Assembly: GCF_023525255.1 (NCBI RefSeq)
Contig: NZ_CP073355.1
Span: 1,674,001-1,738,000 of the forward strand
DNA from: Thermospira aquatica
Lineage (GTDB): Bacteria > Spirochaetota > Brevinematia > Brevinematales > Thermospiraceae
Reading direction: 5' to 3'
Length of the DNA stretch: 64,000 nucleotides
The notes under the pieces were generated by a model. The model was not told the DNA's origin, ran no database searches, and worked only from the letters and a program-made list of their open reading frames with translations. A program made the translations under genes and the position numbers. Every line of letters starts with the position of its first letter. Within the stretch, counting starts at the first letter, position 1. Below, in pieces: positions 8,847 to 16,550 of this stretch.

Positions 8847-9685
8847 TGAAAAAGCTCGCCATTTTGACACCGGGGGTTCCTTATTCTACGAAAAAACCAA
8901 AGTCTTCCTTGCACGCTCTTGAGAGGGTTGCCGCTCTTGGACTCGATGGTATAGAGTTGGAGTATGTGCAAGGGGTAAGGGTGGATTATTCTACCATGCA
9001 GCAACTGGGGACAAAAGCCAAAGAACTTGGATTGGTGCTTACGGCTCACGCACCGTATTATATCAATCTCTTTTCTCCTGAAAAGCCCAAGGTGGACAAA
9101 AGTTATCAGTATATTCTCGATACTGCCCGGGCATTGGATGCAGCGGGTGGATTTTCAGTGGTGTTCCATGCGGCATTTTACCTTCAGCAATCACCGTCCA
9201 AGGTCTATGGTGTGGTGAAGGAGCATCTTAAGCATATTGCGGATATCGCTCAGAAAGAGGCACTCAAGGTAGATATACGACCGGAACTTATGGGAAAACC
9301 TACCCAGTTTGGGAATCTTGATGAGATTCTCGATATCTGTGCCGAGGTTGGACCTCCCATCAAGCCCTGCATTGATTTTGCGCACCTACATGCCCGGACT
9401 GGGCGTTTTAACACTTACGAAGAATTTGCTAAAGTTTTCGAAAAAGTAAAAGAGAAACTCGGTGATGATGCTCTCCAGGACATGCATATTCACTATTCGG
9501 GAATCCAGTATGGCGCTAAAGGAGAGCAAAAACACCTTATTTTTCGGTTATCTGATGCAAAATACCGGGAATTTTGTCGGGCACTTATAGACTACAATGT
9601 GAAAGGGGCTCTGGTTATTGAAAGTCCGAACATCGAAGGGGATACGCTTCTTTTTAAGTTAACGTATGAAGCGATGAGTGATTAA
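8843..9685 (+). CDS. Endonuclease IV/xylose-isomerase-like TIM-barrel protein
   Basis: A 280-aa protein of the AP-endonuclease family 2 superfamily. Visible elements are GIELEYVQG, TAHAPYYIN, VVFHAAFY, RPELMGKPTQFG, PCIDFAHLHAR, MHIHYSGI and LVIESPN, which supply the His, Glu and Asp ligands of an endonuclease IV-type trinuclear metal site. The pattern fits deoxyribonuclease IV (Nfo), which nicks abasic DNA, but identity to Nfo is not proven. It overlaps the Nudix gene by 4 nt; a nucleotide-sanitising and DNA-repair pair is plausible. Confidence 0.8.
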   Translation: MMKKLAILTPGVPYSTKKPKSSLHALERVAALGLDGIELEYVQGVRVDYSTMQQLGTKAKELGLVLTAHAPYYINLFSPEKPKVDKSYQYILDTARALDAAGGFSVVFHAAFYLQQSPSKVYGVVKEHLKHIADIAQKEALKVDIRPELMGKPTQFGNLDEILDICAEVGPPIKPCIDFAHLHARTGRFNTYEEFAKVFEKVKEKLGDDALQDMHIHYSGIQYGAKGEQKHLIFRLSDAKYREFCRALIDYNVKGALVIESPNIEGDTLLFKLTYEAMSD

Positions 9686-9693
9686 GTAAAAAA

Positions 9694-9723
9694 TTGCTTT
9701 TTTTCTCTTTTCTTCGTTACAAT
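9694..9723 (+). promoter_or_regulatory. Promoter of the phosphofructokinase gene
   Basis: TTGCTT at 9694-9699 and TACAAT at 9718-9723 are separated by 18 bp. The -35 sits in a TTGCTTTTTT string that recurs at two other promoters in the window. Confidence 0.55.
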
Positions 9724-9747
9724 GAAAAAAACAAAAGGGGTCAGTTT

Positions 9748-10800
9748 ATGGGGAAAAAACGGATTGGTATCCTGACATCCGGTGGAGATTGTCCCGGGCT
9801 GAACGCGGCTATACGAAGTTTAGGGAAAACAGCGATTCTTCGTTATGATTTTGAGGTAGTTGGATTTTTGTCTGGATTTGCTGGACTTATTTCAGGAGAG
9901 TATATTATCCTTGATGAGGCAAAACTTTCTGGTATTCTTACCCTTGGTGGTACTATTCTGGGGACATCTCGAGAAAAACCCTTCAAAAACTATCAAAATG
10001 ATTCAGAGAAAGTTGAATCAAAACCCGAGGCGATTCAGCGAACCTACGAAACCCTTGGTCTTGAGTGTCTTATATGTATAGGTGGTAACGGTACTCAAAA
10101 AACAGCCCATAAACTTGCCAAGATGGGACTCAAGGTTATAGGACTACCAAAAACCATAGATAACGATATATGGGGGACGGATATAACCTTTGGTTTTGAT
10201 TCGGCAGTAAGTATTGCCACGGAGGCCATCGATCGTCTCCATACAACAGCAAACTCTCACCGGAGGATTATGGTGGTTGAGGTTATGGGGCACCATGCGG
10301 GTTGGCTTGCTTTGTATTCCGGGATGGCTTCGGGAGGTGATGTGATCCTTATCCCGGAGATTCCATACACGATTGAGACCATAGCGGCCTATCTAGAGGA
10401 TCGTTATCGGAAACAGAAACCCTATTCTATTGTTGTTGTGGCCGAGGGTATACCGATTCCTGAACCTCTACGTGAGAAGTACTACTCTCCTGCACACTAT
10501 ATTGCCGATTCTGTTCAGAAGCTTACGGGGCTTGAAAGTCGTGAAACAATTCTGGGCTATGTGCAGCGTGGAGGAACGCCAACGGCGTATGATCGTGTGC
10601 TGGCCACAAGGCTTGGTAGTTATGCTGTAGAACTCATTATGAAACGGAAGTGGAACAGGATGGTCTGTGTGCGAAATGGAGAGATAGATTCTGTGAAACT
10701 GGAAGAGGTAAGCGGTAAACTGAAACTTGTGGAACCTGATCATCCTATGATTGAAGAGGCAAGGTCGCTTGGTACCTGTTTTGGCAATGAAGGGAGGTAA
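9748..10800 (+). CDS. pfkA: 6-phosphofructokinase
   Basis: This enzyme phosphorylates fructose 6-phosphate in glycolysis. The 350-aa protein has GILTSGGDCPGLNAAIR at the start, PKTIDND (substrate-binding and catalytic loop), MGHHAGW and GYVQRGGTPTAYDR. In the phosphate-donor motif the usual GGDGS or GGDDS reads GGNGT, with Asn where the metal-binding Asp normally sits. The Lys in PKTIDND is more typical of PPi-type or mixed enzymes. ATP or PPi use cannot be decided. The start is ATG 9748 after AAAAGGGG; the frame is also open upstream to TTG 9694, within the promoter. It is followed 2 nt later by a TPR gene. Confidence 0.92.
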   Translation: MGKKRIGILTSGGDCPGLNAAIRSLGKTAILRYDFEVVGFLSGFAGLISGEYIILDEAKLSGILTLGGTILGTSREKPFKNYQNDSEKVESKPEAIQRTYETLGLECLICIGGNGTQKTAHKLAKMGLKVIGLPKTIDNDIWGTDITFGFDSAVSIATEAIDRLHTTANSHRRIMVVEVMGHHAGWLALYSGMASGGDVILIPEIPYTIETIAAYLEDRYRKQKPYSIVVVAEGIPIPEPLREKYYSPAHYIADSVQKLTGLESRETILGYVQRGGTPTAYDRVLATRLGSYAVELIMKRKWNRMVCVRNGEIDSVKLEEVSGKLKLVEPDHPMIEEARSLGTCFGNEGR

Positions 10801-10802
10801 CT

Positions 10803-12167
10803 ATGGAAATCCTGGCATGGCTTATCGCTGGGGCAGTGGTTACCGTGGGGGCACTCCTTATTTTTACAGTGATCTCTGCTTTTGGAAAGCTCAAGAATTA
10901 CAACAAGACTATTGAAAAAGCACTGGAAAAAGGTGATTATATGAAAGCCGAAAAAATCGCTCTTCGTTATGTAGATAGTTATCCTGAGGATTTTATCCTG
11001 AAATATTATCTGGGGCAGGCCTATGAAGGACAGAAAAACTATGCTAAGGCAATTTTTTATTATGAAAAGGCAGCACTTCTTGTTTCAGTAGAAACGGATG
11101 CTCATCTACGATCTCAGTTCTATCTAAGGATTGCGGATTTGTATAAGCGCCGTCAGCAGTATAAAGAAGCGATAGGGTATTATGCTCTTGTTCTGGAAAA
11201 GGATCCTCGCAATAGCAAGGCACTCTTCTCGGCAGGAGAGTGTTGTTTTCAATTGGGTTTATATAGTAAGGCATGGGAACATCTTTCTACGTATGTCACT
11301 CTTAAACCAGACAATGTTCGGGCTTTTTATCTTCTTGCCGAAACCTGTGAGAAACTTGGTAAGTTTGAGGAGGCTTTTCAAAATTATGAGCAGATTGTTG
11401 AAAACCATGCAACAACTGATGAAGTGCTTACTACAAAATCCATGTATCGGAGTGCTCTTCTTGCAAAGAAGCTTCAAAACTATCAAAAAAGTGAAAAGTA
11501 TCTCAGGCAATTACTAGAGGTGGATCAATATTATGAGGATGCTTTAAAGGAACTTGTTGGACTTCTGGTTCTCACAGAGAGAGTGGAAGAGGCTATTCAT
11601 CTTGTTCAGGATTTTGAAAAAGAAGTATCTCCCCCCACAAGGGCCGATCTGTATTTTCATATTGGTAATGGATATTTTAAAAATAAGGAATATTATACCG
11701 CCATCCAAACATGGAAAAAAGGATTTCAGGACAACCCTTCTCATCCCCAGCTTCGCGAGTTGGTTAATCGTTATGCCGACATTCTTACCCATAAAGGCAT
11801 GGAGATATATTTTGGTAGAGATCAGCACCAGTTTGAGTTATTTTTGGAGCATGGTTTTCCTTATAAGGAGATACGAGGGATGTATCATGAGGGACATCTC
11901 AGTGTTTTACAGGTTCAAGAAACAATGGTAGTTTTGTATCGTGCTCCTTTTTCTTTTAAAGAAAAAGAGATAGCGATTGTAGAGAATATCCTCAAGAGTC
12001 GATTTAATGCTGCTCCTTTTTTTACCCTCTATGCCTTGTATGGTGTTGAGGGATGGGATGAGGTTAAAATCAAGGAGCAAAATCAGATTGAACTTGTTTT
12101 TGGGAAAGGTTTTATTGAGTGGTTAGAGCAAACATATGATCGTTTTCAGAAAAAAAAGAATGAGTAA
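10803..12167 (+). CDS. Membrane-anchored TPR-repeat protein
   Basis: A 454-aa protein with one N-terminal membrane helix (residues 4-26, ILAWLIAGAVVTVGALLIF) and then a series of TPR-like helical pairs from about 40 to 320 (for example YLGQAYEGQKNYAKAIFYY and AGECCFQLGLYSKAWEHL). The last 120 residues have no repeat I recognise. TPR proteins are scaffolds for protein complexes; the partner is unknown. It starts 2 nt after pfk, so the two are co-transcribed. Confidence 0.8.
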   Translation: MEILAWLIAGAVVTVGALLIFTVISAFGKLKNYNKTIEKALEKGDYMKAEKIALRYVDSYPEDFILKYYLGQAYEGQKNYAKAIFYYEKAALLVSVETDAHLRSQFYLRIADLYKRRQQYKEAIGYYALVLEKDPRNSKALFSAGECCFQLGLYSKAWEHLSTYVTLKPDNVRAFYLLAETCEKLGKFEEAFQNYEQIVENHATTDEVLTTKSMYRSALLAKKLQNYQKSEKYLRQLLEVDQYYEDALKELVGLLVLTERVEEAIHLVQDFEKEVSPPTRADLYFHIGNGYFKNKEYYTAIQTWKKGFQDNPSHPQLRELVNRYADILTHKGMEIYFGRDQHQFELFLEHGFPYKEIRGMYHEGHLSVLQVQETMVVLYRAPFSFKEKEIAIVENILKSRFNAAPFFTLYALYGVEGWDEVKIKEQNQIELVFGKGFIEWLEQTYDRFQKKKNE

Positions 12168-12280
12168 TTTTTCAGAAAGAACTTCTGTGACGCATCTTTA
12201 TTGAGAAGATATTAAATATTTCTGCTATAGTTAACCGATATATAAGTATATTTTGAGTGCAAGAATTCCACGGAGGCGCT

Positions 12281-13498
12281 ATGGCTTTATCAAAACGTCG
12301 CATAGAAGAGTTGCTTTCTATTACAGAGAAACTAAATCGTATTAGAGATATTGATGCGCTTCTGGATCATATTCTCTATGAGGCTCGTTCTTTTACTGGG
12401 GCGGAGGCAGGTTCAATCTTTTTGCGGGAGGGAAAATACCTAAAATTTAGTTATGTGCAAAATGATGCTCTTGCCAAAATCGATGAAACGAATAATAAAT
12501 ATATTTACTCAATTTTTGAGATAGAGATCAATAAATATTCCCTTGCAGGCTATGTAGCCCAGACGGGAGAATCCCTGAATATTCCCGATGTGTATCGATT
12601 GAAGGATACCGATTACACTTTCAACCGGGATTTCGATCAGATTGCGCATTACAGGACCAAATCAGTGCTTGCCGTTCCTCTAGTGACGTCTCAAGGAACG
12701 GTGATCGGTGTTATGCAGATCATCAATAAGAAAAACCGTGATGGAAAAGTTGTCTCGTTTACCAGAGATGATATCCAACTGGTAAATTTTTTTGCTAACA
12801 ATGCATCGGTGGCGATTGAGCGGGCGATTATGACTCGCGAGATCATTTTGCGGATGATCAAGATGACAGAGCTTCGTGATCCCAAGGAAACGGGGAACCA
12901 CGTGAACCGTGTGGGGTCATACGCGATTGAGATCTATGACCGTTGGGCGAAGAAACGAGGAATTTCGGATAAAGAGATTCGTCTGTATAAGGATACCCTC
13001 CGGATTGCTGCCATGCTTCACGATGTTGGTAAGGTGGCTGTCTCTGATGTGATCCTCAAAAAGCCTGGAAAACTTACAGAGAGCGAGTTCGCTGTTATTA
13101 AAGCCCACCCTGTGTATGGGGCACGGTTGTTTGCGGATAGCGTCTCAGATTGGGACAAACTTGCAGCCGAGGTGTCACTTAATCATCATGAGAAATGGGA
13201 TGGAACGGGTTATCCAGGCTATGTGAAGGATATTTTTGCCGATCCTGTGGAGTTTGGACCCGGCAAAAAGGGGGAGGAGATTCCTATTTCAGGGCGTATT
13301 GTGGCGCTTGCCGATGTGTATGATGCTCTCATTTCTCGTCGTGTATATAAAGATCCCTGGGACGAGGAAAAAGTGCTGGCATATATACGTTCAGAGAGTG
13401 GAAAACAATTTGATCCCGAGGTGGTAGAGGCTTTTTTTGAAATATATGATGTGATTAAGGCTATTCGGGCAAAATACAGCGATAAGGAAAATGTATGA
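12281..13498 (+). CDS. GAF-HD-GYP domain protein, probable cyclic-di-GMP phosphodiesterase
   Basis: HD-GYP proteins usually hydrolyse cyclic di-GMP. This 405-aa cytoplasmic protein has a GAF sensor (residues 20-190; SLAGYVAQTGESLNIPD, SVLAVPL) and an HD-GYP domain (200-395). The HD motif is HDVGK near 246-250, followed by KKPGKLTESE and the signature HHEKWDGTGYP near 302-312, so the metal-binding and GYP residues are intact. The start is ATG 12281 after CGGAGG; GTG 12257 lies upstream of that site. The stop overlaps the next gene by 4 nt, which ties it to an MBL/cyclic-nucleotide-binding protein. The GAF ligand is unknown. Confidence 0.9.
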   Translation: MALSKRRIEELLSITEKLNRIRDIDALLDHILYEARSFTGAEAGSIFLREGKYLKFSYVQNDALAKIDETNNKYIYSIFEIEINKYSLAGYVAQTGESLNIPDVYRLKDTDYTFNRDFDQIAHYRTKSVLAVPLVTSQGTVIGVMQIINKKNRDGKVVSFTRDDIQLVNFFANNASVAIERAIMTREIILRMIKMTELRDPKETGNHVNRVGSYAIEIYDRWAKKRGISDKEIRLYKDTLRIAAMLHDVGKVAVSDVILKKPGKLTESEFAVIKAHPVYGARLFADSVSDWDKLAAEVSLNHHEKWDGTGYPGYVKDIFADPVEFGPGKKGEEIPISGRIVALADVYDALISRRVYKDPWDEEKVLAYIRSESGKQFDPEVVEAFFEIYDVIKAIRAKYSDKENV

Positions 13499-15639
13499 CT
13501 TTTAAACCTCTGACAGAGCTTACTTTGCCTGTGACATCGCTTCCTCGGGGAGGATATCTTGTTGATACGAACGCGGGGTATATCCAGTTTGGATCTCCTC
13601 CAGAAACCTTGAAGGATACAATTTTTCTTCCGAAGGGAGTACCCTATTATTTTGTATTACCAATGGAACATTTTCACCCTTCAGTGGGGATGAGTGTCGC
13701 AGAGATTGAGTTTCCGATTTATTATAACTTTTTCCTCAAAAAGAAGAAGACCACGATCTATGTGCAACCAGATCATATCGAAAATCTCAAGATAGTTTTA
13801 CAAGAAGCGATTTTTGGTCCTCAGCAGCTAAATATAGCCCCGGAAATTGTTGATCCTGAAGTTCATGGAATACCTCCCATTCACAATGAGATAGCATATT
13901 TTCGTGCCGGGAGAACCCTCGATGATATGGTGGATCTTAAACCTATTATTTCAGAGGGATTCTGGATAGAAAAGGTTTTTGTTAAGCCTCAGAGTGGTGG
14001 TGGATTTTTGGTTCAGGAAGAGGGAAGAGAAACGCTTGCTATTCCTGCGGAGATGAATTTTCAGGCGGTGTTTGAATTGGGGGATACCCAGGCAGAACCG
14101 TTTAAACCTCCGCTGTTGGGGATTACGTGTTTGGGTCCTTCACACGGATTTGATCCTTACCAGAACACCTCGGGATTTATTCTCTGGATCAACAAAATTG
14201 GTATCATGGTTGATCCGCCGGTGAATTCCACTTTTTGGCTAAGCCAGTCGAACGTCAATCCAAAACTTATTGATAGTGTGATACTCACCCATTGTCATGC
14301 TGATCATGATGCGGGAACGTTTCAGAAGATTTTGGAAGAATTTCGGATAAAGATCTACACTACCCCTACCGTGATGCAGAGTTTTTTGCGAAAATATTCG
14401 GCTCTCACGAGGATTCCGGCAAGTCGGCTGATGGAGATGTTTGATTTTTGTCCAGTGATGATCCACAGTCCGGTGAATATCCATGGAGCGATTTTTCATT
14501 TCTTTTATACGCTCCATTCGATTCCTACCGTGGGATTTCGTTTTGTCTATAGAAATCGAACCTTTGTGTATTCCTCGGATCATCTCAATCATCCTCCAAC
14601 AATCGAGAAACTCTACCAGGATGGTGTTATCGATGAAAAACGAAGGGAAGAGCTTCTGAATTTCCCCTGGGAGAGTGATATCATCTACCATGAAGCAGGA
14701 ATACCTCCTCTTCATACGCCGGTAAGTTATCTGAATTCTCTTCCCGTGGAGCTTCAAAAAAAGATTACCGTTTACCATATTGCAGAAAAAGATTTTCCTA
14801 AAGAGACGTATCTTACGCTGGCAAGGTTTGGGATTGCCAGTACCCTGTATCCTCAGGTTGATACCTACCGTTTTGAGGAGGCGTATGAGATTCTTGATGC
14901 GTTTAGTAGAATTGAGGTATTTCGAGGACTTCCTTTTGAGCGGGTCAAAGATCTTTTGCTTGTGGTGAAAAAGGAACACTTTTCTCGTGGGGATATCATC
15001 ATCCAGAAAGGGACAAAGGGGGATAAGTTTTATCTGATTCTCTCGGGAAATGTGGTGATTGAGGATGAGGATGATGAGAAGAACCGTAAAGTTTATGGAA
15101 ACTATGAGTATTTTGGAGAGATTTCTCTGGTGGAAGATACCCCACGGAAGGCAACAGTGAAGGCACTTACAAATGTGGATGCTTTTGTGATTGAGAAGGA
15201 GGCTTTTCTCCGGTTGGTGGAGGGAACCTCGATTTTAGAGAAAATCAGGCATATTGCTCGTTTGCGCAATGGTGAAACCTGGGCAGTTATCAGGGCAAAT
15301 CCGTATTTTAAGAAGTTGACATCTGCTCAGATTACTGATCTGGAGGAGATACTTCATCGTGTAGAACTTCAAAAGGGTGCTGTGCTTGTTGAGGGTGGAA
15401 AATCCTGTGAATGGGTGTATATTCTGGCTCGTGGAGAGGTGGAAGGGGATAACGGTGAAAAGATTTCTCAAATGGGGGCTTTTGTGGGGGATCCTGTGTG
15501 TGTTCGAGAGAAGGGAATATCGGAGGTAACCTATCGGGTTAAGACGTTAGCTATCCTTTATCGGATGCTAGCAAGGGATTTTATCCGTTTTCTTGATCAT
15601 AACCCCGGGGTGTGGATGCATATGGTGTTTGGGGGATAG
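13495..15639 (+). CDS. Metallo-beta-lactamase-fold protein fused to two cyclic-nucleotide-binding domains
   Basis: A 714-aa protein. Residues 1-200 have no clear family. The MBL-fold region (about 200-440) holds THCHADHD near 263-270, plus YSSDH and YHEAG, which look like the metal ligands of a hydrolase or phosphodiesterase. The first cNMP domain (about 475-595) has an intact phosphate-binding cassette, FGEISLVEDTPRKATVKA, with the Glu and Arg that bind cAMP or cGMP. The second (about 600-700) lacks that Glu/Arg pair and is probably non-binding. It is coupled by a 4-nt overlap to the GAF-HD-GYP gene. A ligand-gated hydrolase in second-messenger signalling is inference; the substrate is unknown. 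Confidence 0.82.
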   Translation: MTFKPLTELTLPVTSLPRGGYLVDTNAGYIQFGSPPETLKDTIFLPKGVPYYFVLPMEHFHPSVGMSVAEIEFPIYYNFFLKKKKTTIYVQPDHIENLKIVLQEAIFGPQQLNIAPEIVDPEVHGIPPIHNEIAYFRAGRTLDDMVDLKPIISEGFWIEKVFVKPQSGGGFLVQEEGRETLAIPAEMNFQAVFELGDTQAEPFKPPLLGITCLGPSHGFDPYQNTSGFILWINKIGIMVDPPVNSTFWLSQSNVNPKLIDSVILTHCHADHDAGTFQKILEEFRIKIYTTPTVMQSFLRKYSALTRIPASRLMEMFDFCPVMIHSPVNIHGAIFHFFYTLHSIPTVGFRFVYRNRTFVYSSDHLNHPPTIEKLYQDGVIDEKRREELLNFPWESDIIYHEAGIPPLHTPVSYLNSLPVELQKKITVYHIAEKDFPKETYLTLARFGIASTLYPQVDTYRFEEAYEILDAFSRIEVFRGLPFERVKDLLLVVKKEHFSRGDIIIQKGTKGDKFYLILSGNVVIEDEDDEKNRKVYGNYEYFGEISLVEDTPRKATVKALTNVDAFVIEKEAFLRLVEGTSILEKIRHIARLRNGETWAVIRANPYFKKLTSAQITDLEEILHRVELQKGAVLVEGGKSCEWVYILARGEVEGDNGEKISQMGAFVGDPVCVREKGISEVTYRVKTLAILYRMLARDFIRFLDHNPGVWMHMVFGG

Positions 15640-15822
15640 TTTTTGATTATAGTTAATATCCGGGATAGGGATGGTAGAGAAGATTCTGGTACCCCATATA
15701 TCGGGGAAAAGACGGTTAATGGTATGCTGGGAGACGAAGGTGTTGGCCTTTTGTTTTTTTGGAAGAGGGGATTATTTTCAGTGTGAGTAGTTTTTGGGAT
15801 TTTTTTTAGTTTTAGAAGAGTT
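15640..15822. other. Intergenic leader of island 1
   Basis: This 183-bp stretch between the MBL gene and the first repeat unit is T- and G-rich. I see no open frame with a ribosome site, no strong terminator and no repeat unit. It is the left edge of an accessory island that runs to about 17.8 kb. Confidence 0.4.
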
Positions 15823-16169
15823 GCTATTACCCTGTTGCAGTGGAAAGTTGAGTGTTGGGAGCTATTACCTTGTTGCAGTGAATATGTGGGTTTTCATAGC
15901 TATTGCCTTGTTTCAGGGGAAAAGCTCTTGCTATTACCGTGTTGCAGTGGACTGAGGGGGCTTGAAAGCTATTCCCTTGTTGCAGTATAGGGGGAAGAAA
16001 AGTTTTTTTGCTTTTACCATATCACAGTGAGGGGGAAACCCCTAAGCTATTCCCTTATTGCAGTATGGGCTATAGGAGAAAGGCTATTACCTTATCGCAG
16101 TGAGCAAACTTGCTGTTTCCTTGTTGCAGTGAGTGTGAAAAATTCCCCTGCTCTTCCTTTCTTGCAGGA
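15823..16169 (+). repeat. Array of ten about 20-bp interspaced repeats (array 1a)
   Basis: Direct copies close to GCTATTACCYTGTTGCAGTG begin at 15823, 15861, 15899, 15930, 15968, 16010, 16046, 16083, 16112 and 16150. Start-to-start distances are 38, 38, 31, 38, 42, 36, 37, 29 and 38 bp. The intervals are mostly 16-18 bp and unrelated in sequence. Copies vary mainly at position 4 (A/C), position 7 (A/C) and in the Y/R positions, while TTGCAGT is best kept. Units are too short and degenerate for a CRISPR array. One inverted copy follows at 16403-16422. Confidence 0.85.
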
Positions 16170-16204
16170 GAACAAGTTTCCGGTTGCCAGGTAAAGAAAT
16201 GTCT

Positions 16205-16370
16205 CGAGACGAGGGGGTCATCTCGATACGCTCCTGCGGAGCTACTCGATGACCGCCCTCGATACGCCCCGTTGGGGCTACTCGGTGACCGGGTAATGTC
16301 GCTCGTCGAGTAACGGAGTGTATCGAGACGAGCGGGTTGCTTCGATACGCTGCGCTACTCGGTGACCAAA
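16205..16370. repeat. Cluster of REP-like palindromes (TCGATACGC...GCTACTCG type)
   Basis: Three units of TCGATACGC, a short centre, then GCTACTCGRTGACC lie at about 16223-16254, 16260-16292 and 16342-16367, with an inverted unit at about 16298-16331. The first forms a long imperfect hairpin from GGTCAT (16216-16221) to ATGACC (16249-16254) with GCTCC/GGAGC at its tip. GC content is well above the surroundings. Such palindromes are widespread intergenic elements in many bacteria; the mobilising enzyme here is unknown. Confidence 0.75.
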
Positions 16371-16402
16371 AAGCCCTATCGCAGGAAATCTCTTGTCCCA
16401 CA

Positions 16403-16422
16403 CACTGCAAAAAGGTAAGAGC
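16403..16422 (-). repeat. Inverted copy of the 20-bp repeat, between array 1a and the IS1595-like gene
   Basis: CACTGCAAAAAGGTAAGAGC is the reverse complement of the array unit (GCTCTTACC...TGCAGTG). A 14-bp partial direct unit, GCCCTATCGCAGGA, lies at 16373-16386. Similar inverted copies occur in the other two arrays. Confidence 0.7.
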
Positions 16423-16550
16423 ATTTTTCTCAACCCCCAAAATCTCCCCATCGATCTTACTTTTAAAATATATAAAACATCTTTTTTAACAAATATAACA
16501 AAAAATTTTCGATATATATAGTATGAAAAAATTTTTTCAAGGAGAAAACC

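Noticed and set aside
15823-16169. Calling the 20-bp repeat arrays CRISPR arrays
   Set aside because: Units are 20 bp and vary by several bases, intervals are 9-22 bp, some units are inverted, and no cas1, cas2 or effector gene is present in 64 kb.
16087-16440. 117-residue minus-strand frame across the REP-like palindromes
   Set aside because: The peptide is a translation of the hairpin repeats (RIEGGHRVAP-type repeats) with no ribosome site.
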